DNA of 64,000 nucleotides from Rhizophagus sp. LPA8_4_AMF. Lineage: Eukaryota; Glomeromycota; Glomeromycetes; Glomerales; Glomeraceae. Below, piece after piece: positions 22,201 through 36,130 of this stretch. The position numbers and the translations under genes were made by a program. The DNA lies in contig JADRCO010000045.1 in assembly GCA_021464525.1 (NCBI GenBank), positions 1 to 64,000 of the forward strand, written 5' to 3'. Within the stretch, counting starts at the first letter, position 1. Each line of letters opens with the position of its first letter. The notes below the pieces were generated by a model. That model was not told the DNA's origin, did not search any database, and worked only from the letters and a program-made list of their open reading frames with translations.

Positions 22201-23532
22201 TTATTGGAGGTGGTATTGACCCGACGTATCAAGACCATTACCATTGTGGCTCACAGAACCACCTAGGAAAGGAAATTCGAACCCGAGCATTTCGGTGAAT
22301 GAACCATTATTCGCATAATATTGAACGGTAGAAGTAGGATTCGAAGATGGGACGGTTGCTGTTGGAGTGATGTGATGATGTTGCTCGTGATGAAGCATCA
22401 TCTCAGCAATCATTTGCTGTTGTTGCTGTTCAACATCAGGAACGAAACAGAAATCCAATTGTTCAACCGTTTGATTAGAAGCGTTATAATGTGTTAAGGG
22501 AATGGGCTGGAAGGAGAAATGTTGAGCATTTCCCTGATGATGATGATGTTGTTGCTGCTGCTGTTGTTGTGGTTGATAAGTTAATTCATGCAATAACTTA
22601 TAATCGTGATCATTTTCAGGAGGGGTAAGAGGGGTTATCGGAGTTATAGGATTAGAATTAATGAATTCTCCGGGATTTTCTGTGAAATGAGCTGACAACA
22701 AGGGAACCTCGGGACTAGGAAGTATTGTGGCATATGTATTTGAATTATTATTATTAGAACTTTGTTGATTGAATCCAGCCATTCCGTTCATTGATAAAGG
22801 TAAGTCCAATTTAGTAGGTGGTTTACTGTTAACATTCTTCGTTGATCTTCTTCTAACAGGTCCTGGATTAGTTGGTTTATTTTCAACCAAATTATTATTA
22901 TTGTTATTATTGTTATTATTATTTGCAGAATTTGTTGTTGATTCTTTAGTGCTTTGTTTCCTTTGCTGCCTTCTTTTGTCAACTTTGGACTTATTTTTAT
23001 TAGGACGGTAAACATAATTTGGATAAGTTTGCATATGTTCCAATTTTTTTCGATCGGCGTATCTTTCCCATTCTAATCGAATTTCTTCAGGTTCTTTTCT
23101 CCACATATCACTTATTGTTCTTGATACTTCAGCATTAGTTAAATTTCTTTGAGATGCGATGATGGCAGGTTGCTTTGCTCTTCTATAAAGGATGAAAGCA
23201 TTTGGAGGTCTTGGAGTTCTTTTTGCAGGTTGAGATTTTGAATTTGATGTATCACCATCTATTACATTTGAAGTATCAAGATTTTCTTGATTTATTAAGT
23301 CTCCACCAGCTGCCGCACCAGCTGCGAGCGCGCGACTTGAAGCTGTAAAATCACCGAAACCGTCTTGCATAACGAATTGATGGTCACTCATCATGATTCG
23401 GGATGATTCATAAGTCGATGAGGAAGGGTCAACGTCCCTCATTGACATGTTATTCATGGTAATATCATTGTTCCTCGATGTTGGAGGGAACATTAAAAGT
23501 CCACAATATTTCCTTCTCGCTTCCACGTCCAT
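22201..23532 (-). CDS. HMG-box transcription factor of MATA/SOX type
   Basis: Single exon, 443 residues, ATG at 23530-23532 and TAA at 22201-22203. Residues 107-177 form one HMG box: RPPNAFILYRRAKQPAI, then the helix with ISDMWRKEPEEIRLEWERYA, and the tail YPNYVYRPNKNK. The RPPNAFILYR start and Y-P-x-Y-x-Y-x-P end are diagnostic of the sequence-specific MATA_HMG/Ste11-like class. This class binds the DNA minor groove in the nucleus and controls mating or developmental genes in fungi. The box is followed by a basic region (KVDKRRQQRK), polyasparagine (204-214), a TP-rich segment (ITPITPLTPP) and Gln/His-rich stretches typical of activation regions. It has a canonical complete box, unlike the divergent HMG genes at 12-15 kb. 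The upstream leader is A/T homopolymer-rich. Role in mating is unproven in such fungi. Confidence 0.9.
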   Translation of the reverse strand: MDVEARRKYCGLLMFPPTSRNNDITMNNMSMRDVDPSSSTYESSRIMMSDHQFVMQDGFGDFTASSRALAAGAAAGGDLINQENLDTSNVIDGDTSNSKSQPAKRTPRPPNAFILYRRAKQPAIIASQRNLTNAEVSRTISDMWRKEPEEIRLEWERYADRKKLEHMQTYPNYVYRPNKNKSKVDKRRQQRKQSTKESTTNSANNNNNNNNNNNLVENKPTNPGPVRRRSTKNVNSKPPTKLDLPLSMNGMAGFNQQSSNNNNSNTYATILPSPEVPLLSAHFTENPGEFINSNPITPITPLTPPENDHDYKLLHELTYQPQQQQQQQHHHHQGNAQHFSFQPIPLTHYNASNQTVEQLDFCFVPDVEQQQQQMIAEMMLHHEQHHHITPTATVPSSNPTSTVQYYANNGSFTEMLGFEFPFLGGSVSHNGNGLDTSGQYHLQ

Positions 23533-26500
23533 TTTTTTTTTATGAAAAAAAAGTTTTTTAAAGAGAAAAAAAAAAAAATATATAAATTACAAAAAAAGAA
23601 TGTAAAAATAAAATAAAATAAAAATAAAAACTTTTTGGTAAAATAAAAAAAAATATCAGTAAACTCAAAATGGAGTAATTTGGACGGTATAATTCTCCAC
23701 CAGAATTTACTAATTTTTATTAAGGTAATGGGTGTTTGTCCTTGGCAAACAGGGTTGTTTTATTTTGTTCTCTGAAAAATAAAAGAATATTTAAGTGAGT
23801 GTGTCCCGTCCCAAATGAAAGACTGGTTGAAGTTGAAGTTTTGAAGTTTTTTGATTAAATATGTAAGAAAAGAAAGGGACCACTTTTATATAATAAATAC
23901 TGTTACACACCAAGGTCAAATAAAGTATATACGTTATTTTAAAAATGAAAATCGTTTATAAAAAAAAAATTTTTTTAATATTAGTTACACATTTACTTTA
24001 ATATATATATATATTTTGATATAATGGTTTTATAATTTTTACAATTAATGCCAATCCATATATGTTCATCAAAAGGATTTTAAAGTAGTGGATAAAAAGT
24101 TGTATGTATGTGATAAAACAGAAGGTAGTGCGAAAAATAATCATGCAATTTACTTTAAAATAAAATAATTATTTACGTAATCCACATAACTTCAAAAGGA
24201 ACGTAGAACGATATTTCAAAAATTATTAAATTATTATTATTTTTTTTTTTTAAAAAAAAAAAAGTGGTCAAAGAAAGTAAGAAAATTTATCATATAAAAT
24301 ATATAGAAACAATTATAATTTGATTTTTATATTATTTCAATCGAGAAATATAAAAAAATTTTTTAGGTAAAATAAAAATTTGATCTTCAATTTTTACTAA
24401 AATTTTTCAATATATATGACAACAATTACAATTTATTCCTATTGATTCTCAAGTAGTGTGACAACAATAATGTATCAGAAAATTATTGTTATATTCTAAA
24501 AAAAAAAATTTATTTTTAAAATAAAAATTTATATTTGTGATTTTGTGATGTGATATGAATATGAAAAAAAAGGGTCCCCATTTTTTTTTTTTTTTTTTGC
24601 CACGCCGATATATTTATATAATAGAAAAATATGTGACAATAATGACTAATTCTAAGCTATTCAATTAATTTATTATATTGTTTAGACATCACGTGGAATT
24701 CATTTTAAAGTTTTAAATATATTGTTAAGAATAAAAAACGCGAAATGACTCACTCACTTTTATCATCAGTTTCGAAATTTTCTTTCTATTCATAATCTTC
24801 CTTCTTTTACTTATTAAGTATACGCGAGAGAAAAAACGGTTCCAACTGACTTATAATTGAACTCCGAATTTTTCCATTTTCTCATTCTATCTAAAAATTT
24901 ATAATTGTCTTCTATACAATTAATTATATATATATATATATATATTTTTATATTATATATTTATTTAATACAATATAAATTAATATATAAAGTGAATTGC
25001 TGGTATTGTAACGGATATTGTACTCCCTTAAAATTAATCCACACTTTCTTATCAAATACATATCGGGTGTAAGTTTTTCATTCATAACGCAGCAATACAA
25101 CCGTTTTCTTGGCGCTACTTTTACATTATTTATAGTGTAATATTAATAAATAAATAAATATATTACCAATTAAAGTATTTTTTATCCCTTGTTTAAAAAA
25201 AATATATAAGTTTGATTGAGGATTAATACTCCGACATTTTAAAAGTTATAACGAGATCGCATTATTTAAATCATTTGTTAAAATTAGTAATAATAAAATC
25301 AGATCCATTATAAGTGAAGAAAATTTCTATTCTTATATTTTAGTATTTTCATTATTTAGGGCTAAAATCCTTTTTCCCTTCATATATTCCAATTTTCTTT
25401 GTCTCAACTCTCAATAAACAATTCTTACAAATAATAATAGAGCTAGAAGAGGAATTAAAAATCGGAACCGAAACTCAAATTATTGTGGCGGAAAAGTATT
25501 AATTTGGTATGATTTGAGGTAACGCCACACAATCACCCATGATAAACAGGAGTTGAGTTCTTTAAACAATGGGTTGTTATACAAATTTCACAGCCATAAA
25601 TCCGGTTTGTATCTTGTTTTGTAAAATTTTTCCTCATCAGCCACATTTAATAATGTTCATCCTTTTTGGAATTATAGAAAAACCCCTCCTCAATGAATAA
25701 AATGAATAATAGCCGATGATAAATTTTTTTTTTTTTAAAAAAAAAATCATAATAATTTTTTTTTTTTCAATCGAAAATACGTTCCAATATTCTTTTTTGT
25801 GTAAAAATATTTTCCTAATTAGTAAAATTTTCTTTGTGTATGTGTTCTGAATAAGCTTTTTTTCCCCTTGAATGTTTGATCATTGTTTCCGTACCTCCAC
25901 TATGAGAAAGCTATTTCAGAAAAAATCTGTTCATTTGTTAGTAAATTTAATTATTTTTTTTTTTTTGATATTATTTGTTATTTTTTTTTATTCGACAAGT
26001 CACATGTTAAGCATTATTGTGTTTTATGGACCAGTTATCTATTAATTTTTGAAACCCTTAACCCTTTTGTTTATTTATCGTCCTGTCTCTCAAATACGAA
26101 ATGGCCAAGATAATCAGGTGATGATTGAACCCTTGTCGTAATATTTGATTTCAGGATTTTCATAATCATGACGTACTACAAGGTACCTAAGTTCAGATAT
26201 TATGATACAATGAACTTATTGTTTCGACATTATTCCGGGCTTAAATGTACAGTCAATCATTTACTATGACAAATCATTTTATCATTGGTTTATTATTTAA
26301 ATAATATATAAAATTAAATCGATTAATCAATCAATCAGAAATTTTCAAACATTTCCCGTTCCAAAAATTCACACAATACGATAATTATTATACATTGTAA
26401 TAAAATCGTTCGCATGAAAATCAAAAGAAATCAAAAAAATTTATATTTTGACATAAGCTTATTTTGGTGAAACAATGCTTTAATGTGTAATTTATCTTAG

Positions 26501-29114
26501 TTATCTTTTTTGAGTAGATTAATTAATCTGTTTAAAAATTCCATGAACCCATGAAACCAATTTCGGAGCGCATTTAATATAAACAAAAAGCAAAGACCAA
26601 TCTATAAACGTGGGAATCGGAATAATATAAAGAAAAGGGAAAAAGAAGAACAATATGTTATAATTAAAATAATGTAATTGTACATTTGCATACAATAAAG
26701 AAAAAAAAAATCTGTAACATTTTATCACTGTTCTAATGGGTGATTTCTTGTAAGGAATCACATGAATAGCATAATTTAATGTGAATAGAAAATTCTTCGC
26801 ATTTTTTGCAGCAATTAATTTTTTTCCAAAGAACAATAATTTAAAGGATCAGAGTCAAAGATTGAGTTGTGTTCGTTGTTATCAACGATGACTCATCAAA
26901 AATTCGAAACGTTTTAATTATTAAAACCTGTTCTCATGACTTTATTTCATTCATTAATTTGTTTAACTTGTTTAAACAAATGATCTTGTTAATGCAACCT
27001 AAAGTAAATAATAACCGACGACTATAATGACACTTTAAATTGTATTAACTTTATAGTAATAAGGCTTTAAAAAAAAAATCACCTTAATTATATCGAACAA
27101 AATATACATTATTTTGGGTAACAACTGACAATTATTACCAAATTAAAATCTGATGATCACATTTTTTCATTTTAGAACATTAGAATGATGAAATGGTGGG
27201 AAGATTGCGGGAGAAGGGTAAATTTGTGATAATTTTGCCTTACACAAAGGAAAACACTAATTATTACGTTGAAACTTTTACGACAGAAAGATCTAATCAC
27301 TTGTACATAAAAAGTCTTCGGCTTAAACCGCAATAAATCTTTGTTCTCGTAATACGTAATTAGAGGATCGCATAGGTAATTCTAAATAGTTTCATAAACT
27401 AATAAAATAGCATAAATATGTAAAATATATTAACCAAACATGTTAACATCAAACATGATAACATCAAACAAAATACGGCAAAATTGTAGAAAAATCATGG
27501 CGCAGCATCCAATCTTATCGTACGCTTTTACAACATTACCCAAAATTTTGTCATACATTATTTATTTTATCTTTCGAGATTTTTATCATTCATTCTAATA
27601 AAGGGAATCTTTGAAATAAAATATCACCATTCTCTAATTAAAAATGTTAAAAATGACCCGTTATTGAGATTTCCTTTACACTGTTCACACTATGAAGATC
27701 TTTAAATATGTGTATCATGAAAGAAATTAAACTTGTTCTTATATTACTTTTAAGGCAACAGTTTAAATAATTTAAATGAGATAAATTTGTGTTTAAAGTG
27801 TAAAACATGATTAAATTTGTCATAAATAAATAAGGATTACTCAAAATTTTATGATATTATAAGGGAATGTGATATTGTGATGTGATATATATTTTTTTTT
27901 TGGGGGGTGAAAAATTTTTTTTTTTCTGGTACAATAAAAAATTATCTAAAATATTATTCGTTCGATTTATAATTAGCATTACTAAAAACTTTTAAGATGT
28001 GGCGTTATAAACAATCATATGGTTAACCGAACATGGAGAAGTTAATAAGCGAAACATTAATGAAAATTTTCCATTTTTGTTTGATTTTTTTCTTTTAAAA
28101 TTGTAATATAAAATCTAGTAATAATTTTGATGTTAATAATTACTAAATTTATGGTTAGCGTGGTTAAAATCTCTGCCGTCTTCATGCAGAATTTCGCATT
28201 ACACAAGATACGGGCATATGGGACCTTGTGTTACCAACTTTGTTTTCTTTTTATTTTGAAACAGAAAAAAAATCGTCTTTTTAATTTTTTGAAGCAGTGT
28301 AATGCTATGCTCAGGGCTCGAAACAATGTTATTGTTTCAATTATTTTTTTTTTTCGATATCACTAGCCAAATTAGGCATATTATGATTTATGATCGGCCT
28401 TCACAAAGACTCTTGACAAAGTTTCTCTTTGACGAAGAAGTGCGGTATAATTGAAAAACGAAAAGTAACAAAGAAATTACGACGATACAAAGCTACAAAC
28501 CATCCATTATATCAAGAAATATAGATGAAAGGAAGAAAAATTGGTATATAAATTCATTAAAGAAGAGTCGATAACTCAAAAAATCCACACGAAAAGAATT
28601 ACTTAAATTCTTTTCAATAAATTTTATACATTTCTTTCTTTTCCAAGGCTACTCTATTCTGTTTATTAGAAGAACTGAATTGTCCATATTTTTTTTAGTC
28701 GATTTTTTTAGTCAATATTTTGTTTAATATCCTAATACGTATTTCGCTAATCAATCTAAAAAACTATCTTGCACCATCACATTTGACCGAATCGTTCTTG
28801 CTTTCATTCTTTAATTGATTCTATGATGTCATCAACAAAAGAGAAGAATTACTGATGATTTGAAAAGAGAAGAATTAGCACATCTCCTCAACAATTAGAT
28901 TCGACCTGGTGAGGTTCGAAACGGTTTTACAAGCAAAAATTCCCTCAACTCAATTGTTACTAATCCTAAAAAAAAAAATACAAAAAGAAATATTGTAAAG
29001 TTTAAAAGTTTATAGGTGTAACTTAAGAACCATATTTTTAGTCTCTTTCATAAATAATATTTTTTTTTTTTAGGTATCTCCTTTTTTTCCTATTTTTCTC
29101 TCTTGAAATTTATT
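23533..29114. other. Gene-poor region, first part
   Basis: No supported gene. It contains TA microsatellites (around 24927), T12A12 and T13A10 junctions (24240-24263 and 25724-25746) and short spurious frames. A somewhat GC-richer patch at 28125-28450 carries a 79-residue plus-strand frame that I do not recognise. Confidence 0.6.
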
Positions 29115-29372
29115 CTTGCATTTATTCATTTATTAATACCCTTGCATTCATTCATTCCCTTGCACACATTCAATCCCTTGAATTCATTCAATTTTACACA
29201 TTTATTCAATTCCTTGCATTTATTCATTCATTAATAACCTTGCATTCATTCATTCCCTTGCACACATTCTACCCTTGCATTAATTTATTCCCTTGCACAC
29301 ATTCTACCCTTGCATTCACTCATTCCCTTGCACAAATTCAATCCCTTGCATTTATTTAATCCCTTGCATTTA
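29115..29372. repeat. TTGCATTCATTCATTCCC minisatellite
   Basis: About twelve short units of the types TTGCATTCATTCATTCCC, TTGCACACATTC(AAT)CCC and TTGCATTTATTCATT, arranged partly as alternating pairs. Unit length varies around 17-19 bp, with paired units of about 35 bp. Confidence 0.85.
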
Positions 29373-32300
29373 ACCATTATAAAAGTTAGAATAGATTTTT
29401 TAAATAGATTTACAATCAAATCATCAATTTATCATTGTTTCAATTTGTTTAAAGTTCAATTAAACCAAATAAAATTAAATAGCTGCGGCTTTTTATAGTA
29501 TTACTAATACGTAATAAAGTAACACGGCACATCATTTTTTTATATTACATTTTTTTTATTTGTTAACTCTTTTAAGATGTCAAATTACCTGCATGACAAA
29601 AATTGAGTCACACAAATTTTCGGAATTATAGTTTTTTAATGCCGGGGTCATTATATATATAACCTTTCTTGTATAATAAGGAGATAAAAAAGAAAATGGA
29701 TCTATTTTCGTTGCAAATCTCATTTGGAAATAATTTACCCATTATAAAATGCATAGAAAATCGCACTTCCCTTTATGTAATTATTTCATTCTAATTAGTA
29801 ATTAGAGATTTCATAATACAAAATAATTAGAAAACTCCTACCCCTAAAAAAATTTATTGATTCATTATTGAGTTTATTGTAATTTAAAATTCACTAAAAA
29901 ACATATGATTCATATGCATTTAATATAACCTTAATTAGATTTTTTTTTTTTTTTCTTCATCGGAGGGTCTCATAATTTTTTTTTTCTCGTATGGGACGTA
30001 CAAACCATATCAATCGTTATTCATTATAATTAAAAATACAATGGTTTGATAAAATGATAACTTAATTTAAACTTTTAAATTTATTGTGTTTCAAGATAGG
30101 TAAACAAGTTGGAAAAAAAAACAAACCGGGTGATTTTGTTTTTTCTTTGCAAGATCCTTTCATTCTAATCACATAATAAAAAAATAAGATTTTGAAAGTG
30201 ATAAATTTTATTTATATTAATTGAAGATGTGTGATTAGGCTCAAATGGTAACACTCAACTTTTAAGTTTTTCTCTTAATGGTTAAGGGGCTTTAAAAACA
30301 AATATTATATCCTTTATTTATATTAAAGAAAAATATTACTGTATGTATTAAAAATAACAGAGTATATTTGTTTTTTTTAAAAAAAAAAAAACATTTTAAT
30401 AACAGGTGACCCAAATCCCGTAAACAAACCAGTCTGCTTTTTTTTTAAAAAAAAAGTATTGGAAGAATGAATTAAAAATTATAGTTCTACATATTAAAAT
30501 ATATACTAAAAAAAGTTAGGAACTATAATATTTTTTTAGGGAAGGAGTTTTTTTTTAAAAAAAAAGAAACATTTTTCTTCGTTGAGACGATCAGGGGAAG
30601 CATATTTTTGCATTAACTAAAAAAGAAAAAAAAACTTTCTTTTTCATTTAATCAAAACAGATAACAGATTGAATAGATTGAAATTCGAATATGAGACAGA
30701 TTAGGAAAAGTGAAGATTTAAATCTAAAACAATGATTTAAATTTATTATTTTAATTATTATTGGTCCAAATCAGGTTTTTTTCTTCTTGGAAGATTCTTA
30801 TTCCGTTCTTTATATAAGATATTATTGATAACGAAACCAAAACAAACCAGTTTAAATTTTTCATATTATTATTATTTGTCAATAAAATGCAGTTATTAAT
30901 AGTTATTAATGGGAGCTTATTTAATCCAAGTTTTAAGTTTATTACCTTCGGTAAAACCTTTTATGCTATCACACAAAATTCTCGCCAAATATGAAAAATG
31001 TAATTTAACCACGAGTGTACAAATTGTATTATTTAAGATAAAACTTATAGTTGTTTTTTTTTTAACGGTAATAAATATTAACGGTAATAAATAAATAAAT
31101 AAATAATTTTTTTTTAAAAAAAGTTCCTTGTTATCCTTTGTTGGAAAGTCAAATGAAACGCGTCACGCGGTCATTAAATTTACTAAAAGTAATCTTCATT
31201 TTCTGATTGTGGACTGATTGAGGAAATAATATCTAGAAGGTAGATCAAAGTTGATATTTTTTATTTTATAAAAATAAAATTTTGTATTTTATGCAACTTT
31301 ATTTTATTTTTAATGTAGGGATCGCAGGGATATATTTGTCCTTGTGATACATATTGCGCAGTATATTATTAAAACCGTTATAACTGTATTTTGTTTTCTT
31401 TGATTAAAATATTGGAATATTTAAATATTTTAGTATCCGATTTTATCGAAACATCCAATCAAATACATCCAACCACGTGACTTTGATTTTTGATGATTTT
31501 TCAAAAAATAACCCACATTCCAGAAAAAGACTTTGAATTCCAAAAGTACAAATAAAAGAAAGTTGTAAACATAAAAAATTGGAAATTAATAAACCTTTAA
31601 AAGGTCAATTCCCGGATTTAATAACTGCACAATCTCTTGGTTGATGCGGGAATTTTACTTTTTTTTATAGAGTACAAATATTTATGTTTACACAACTAAT
31701 ATTTCATTATTTGTAATATTTTTAGTAAAAACCATTATAAAATGAATTAATCCAGTATGACGACGTCTTATTCTAACTGTTTTCTATATATATGTATATA
31801 TTTTGACTCATAATTCACCTTCCCCCGCATGTTTGTCGCAGGCAAATATTAACGCAACTTATTTTATTACGCAAATGATATGATTTCAACATAAAATTCG
31901 CGCAGATAAGAAATTAAGCGTTTAAGAATGTTAATAAATTTATTCTTCAGGGTTTTGTTTATAGTTTTGTCATTATAATAGTGTTTCGAATTGGAACGGA
32001 CTCGACCGCATGACACGGGTTAACTCGAATTCTTTCCTTGCATTGTGTATTGTGAGAAGAAAAGATTCTGAATTATTTAATAACCAATTAAATAATAATT
32101 ATTATTAAAATATTTTTGTTTAATTGTGAATTAATGAAATGCTAGTAAATTTAATCTCCTGATAAACAAATATAATTATTAATATTTTATTATTAATATT
32201 TTTTTTTTTTTAATTTATTAATAAACAACAATAAATAATTGTTAAAAAAAAAAAAATTTTGAATTTCTTAAACAAATAATAATTTAGAATTCGACTTAAA

Positions 32301-35300
32301 ATAAGTTTTTAATATTTGCGCGAATAAATTAGATTATATGGAATTTATTAATTTATTAGAATCTGGAACCATTTGAATTTATTATTATTATTTTTTTTTT
32401 TGTTACGAAATTTTATATATATTTATTCTTTTATTGGTAGATATAAAATTCCGGGGCTGCATAAATTTAATGGTAAAACATACATGATCGTTAATTAATG
32501 TTTATATTTTAGTAAGACCTTGCAGGAAGGTAAATGTCATGTGATTGGTAGGGATTTACCTTCCGTTTTCCGACATTTGGGTTTGGAGCGTCATCGTGAA
32601 AAGCGACGTTAAATTTTTTTTTTGGGGGATATTAAAAGTTAATAACAAGGAAACATTTAACCCCGATTGTATTATATATGCAAAAATATTTATTATTTAT
32701 ATTATTTACTCAAATGTTTTATTTTTACAAGTTTTAAGGTTCTAAACATTAAAAAAAACAAAACCGAATGATCTTTCCTATTTTAAAAATGACTGCATAA
32801 AATTCTTTCGAAAAAAAAAAAAAAGATATGCAATAATAATTAAGTGAAACTTTCGTTAACAATTCAAACGCGTTTGAATGAAACCTTCTTTCCTAATTGA
32901 TATATATTAAAAAAAAATGTAATTAAAGTATGCAGGAAAAAATCCGGATCATGGTCATATAAAATTTTTTCGTAAACAAAAAAAAAAAAAAAAAAGGGTT
33001 GCATATTAACGTTGTCATTATTCCTGTCTTTCATGTGATTAGATTAAAATTGGACCATAAACAAATATATTAAAAATAAACGAATACGTCAAAGAATTTT
33101 GTCAAATTTTCATTGGTTAATATATATATGTAGTTGTCAATATCATTACCTGGATTTCTTTGTATTTAACCTTGAATGAAAGAAAGCCTTTCTTTAAGTA
33201 GGCTAATTTCTAACAACTTCACTTTTTTTAAAAAAAAAAATTCTAATTTTCGAACTTTAACTATTCCATTTTTCGATATAATGGACAAAAGTTCTAAAAT
33301 TGGAAATTTTTAATAGTTAACTGAAAACCGCATTGTATTACTACATATAATTAACATAATAATATTAACGTGTACCATCATTATTAGGTATAGGACTGGT
33401 ATAGAATTAATATGAAACTGGTGTTAAGACAAGAGATTATCATATACATCTTACAGGAATAATTATTTCGATACACCACATAACAAGTTTAGTATTTACG
33501 TGAAAATGAAAAAAAAATATTTATTTCGTGCATTGTCTACGGCATATGATCATGATTAACAATTTTGGTACGTGTGATAGGCCTAAAAAAAAGGGGGTCG
33601 AACAAATTGTGATATTAGAAAGTGAGAATAACATTTGGACAAGGTCAGCTCTGTGTCAAAGTTACACAATGTTAAAAAATATATATATATATATATATAA
33701 AGATTAATAAAAATAATAAAAATAATAAATCCCAAAATATATGTTTTCCCCCGCAAAAACAATTGCCGCCATTATTTAAGTTTTTTAACAGTAAATAACA
33801 TTAACAGGCATATCATCTTCAACTTTAATTTTATTTTGGGGATTGATTCGACAAATTTTTTAAATGATTGCGATTTATTATGATTGAATGAATTACTATT
33901 GTAACACAATTAGTCTTTTTGTTTACTGGTATATATTTTTTTAAGAATAGGGATGATTGTTCATTTAACTTTAATCTACGCCATTTTAAACAAATTATGA
34001 ATAATTTATTTTTGTGACTATGGCACTTTTTTTTTCAATTCACTCTACGAACAATATTCAAATAGATTTTAATTGTAAAAAATTTTATCAAGTGTGAGAT
34101 CTTCGAAATTCCAAAATTCAGAATCCTAACGGAGTTTAGACTAACAACAATAGAGTTGTTTCAATAATCCAAAATACCTGTTGATCATAACAACATTATG
34201 AACCTTAAATTCTGGTTTCCGAAACCAATCAAAAATGTTCAAATTTTAATATTTTATTTCTTTTTTTGAATAAAATACTTTCATTATCGGATAACCATGT
34301 TATTTAATGTATGTCATTTATGCGGGTTAAAAGATTATCTTCACATTTCACACTATACCATTATCGATTTTTTTTTCATTCATTTCTTGTATCACCCTTT
34401 TCGGAATCCTACTAAAGTTTCTCAAAATATTATAGTAGCTTCTTTTTCGATAAAACAAGAATTTTCATTCAAATGAATTAAAGTAATTGATTATAATTAA
34501 TTTCTTCTCCGTTTCATAAAACACATAATATATAAATGATGACATGAGGTTTTACCGTACATGTATTATTTCTATGAGATTTACGGAGTTATCGGGAGTT
34601 GTTTATAATCATTGTAATCATTATTTTATTATAAAATCCGAACAATAATTTTAATTCATATATCAAAATTAGGATATCTAAGCCACATATATTTATTTAG
34701 GATAACTATTTATTTTATTTTTTTTTGTAAATAAATAAGAATTTTACTAGAAGTCTAATACCCGACATGTTTACGGTAAATGACCAATGTGGAGAAATAT
34801 ATAAAGTCATGTGATTAAAGTAATATTTTTATCAATATTATCCCCTGTTACTGGTTAATGGTCATCATTATATGTTATTATTAGAAATGTGAACCTATAT
34901 TTTTTGGGGTTTCTTTGTTATACTGAAATTTATTGTAAAAAAAATAGTATACATGACGCAATGAACGGAAAATGCAATGACGGAAATGTCCATTTTATCA
35001 TATAAATCAAATAAAGAAAAGAAAAGTAGATCACCTAAACTAATTTTTTACTAGAATTAAACCCTCATAATTTTTATAATTCTGCCCAAGAAATAAAAAA
35101 TTACTAACTAAATTGGCTAAATTTAAACATGTGTTGATCGTCACCTAAAAATGTCAAATAAACCCTTTACTTTCTCATAGAAGTAGCACTTAATTCGGAA
35201 TACAAAGCACAGTAGAATAAAACGCGATTAATTACACAATAATGACATTATCAATATTACAAATTTTACAATTTGTAATAGGAGAACCATGATAATAAAT

Positions 35301-35919
35301 TATAAAATACATACATACAATAAAGTAAAAAATTTTCGAACGTGTTTTATATTATTATAATATAAACTTAAAATAGATTTTAAAGAAATCATTAATATGT
35401 ATAAATATATTCATATTTATCGGGCGTATGATTTAATTTACTACGTGGATCAATTAAATATGGAATTTATTTAAATAATGTGACTTAAAAATAAATGAAA
35501 GTCACGTCATATTGGAAGTCATGCGATCCAACATAATAAACAAGCTCCGTCTTATAAAAAAAAAATCATAATAAAAAATATTTATTTTAATATATTAGTT
35601 ACTTTATTTAATTTTTTACTTGTTTTTCAATATTGGAAAACAAGATCAAAATGAAAAACTTTAAAAAAAAAAAATCCAATCCTTTGTAATTAAAATAATT
35701 TCTAAAATGAAAATTCTATTGGTAATAAGGATAGTGAAACATGTTTGATTTGAATGGAAAATCACGATTACTTGAAATTCCAGGATTATTCAAAGAGATT
35801 CAACATCAATGGTTCAAAAGAACACAATCATATGCATTTATAAAATTATAATTGTTTGATTTCAACTTTGTTTCAATTCCTGCGATTAATAAAATTAAAT
35901 TGATTGTTTGTACAAGTAA
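29373..35919. other. Gene-poor region, second part
   Basis: No gene, RNA gene or bounded transposon recognised. Several T-run/A-run junctions cluster at 30371-30391, 30438-30455, 30548-30565 and 31107-31122. Confidence 0.6.
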
Positions 35920-36130
35920 ATACAATAAAGTAAATACAGTAAATACAAGTAAATACAGTAAAGTAAATACAGTAAATATAGAAAATATTGTAAATATTGT
36001 AAATATAGTAAATACAATAATACAATAAATACAGTAAATACAGAAAATACAGTAAATATTGTAAATATAGTAAATTATACAAAATATAGTAAATTATACA
36101 AAATATAGTAAATTATACAAAATATAAATA
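35920..36130. repeat. GTAAATACA-type minisatellite
   Basis: More than twenty imperfect 9-bp units (AGTAAATAC, TGTAAATAT, with some A insertions). The array ends with three larger units built on ACAAAATATAGTAAATTAT. The Tyr/Leu-rich minus-strand frame across it is an artefact of the repeat. Confidence 0.9.

Noticed and set aside
21797-22244. Phe/Ser/Leu-rich minus-strand frames
   Set aside because: They arise from the purine-rich tract read on the opposite strand and overlap the 3' end of the HMG gene.
28905-28930. tRNA B-box-like GGTTCGAAACGG
   Set aside because: No A-box at the right distance and no acceptor stem can be drawn around it.
35873-36082. 69-residue Tyr/Leu-rich frame
   Set aside because: It is the translation of the GTAAATACA minisatellite.
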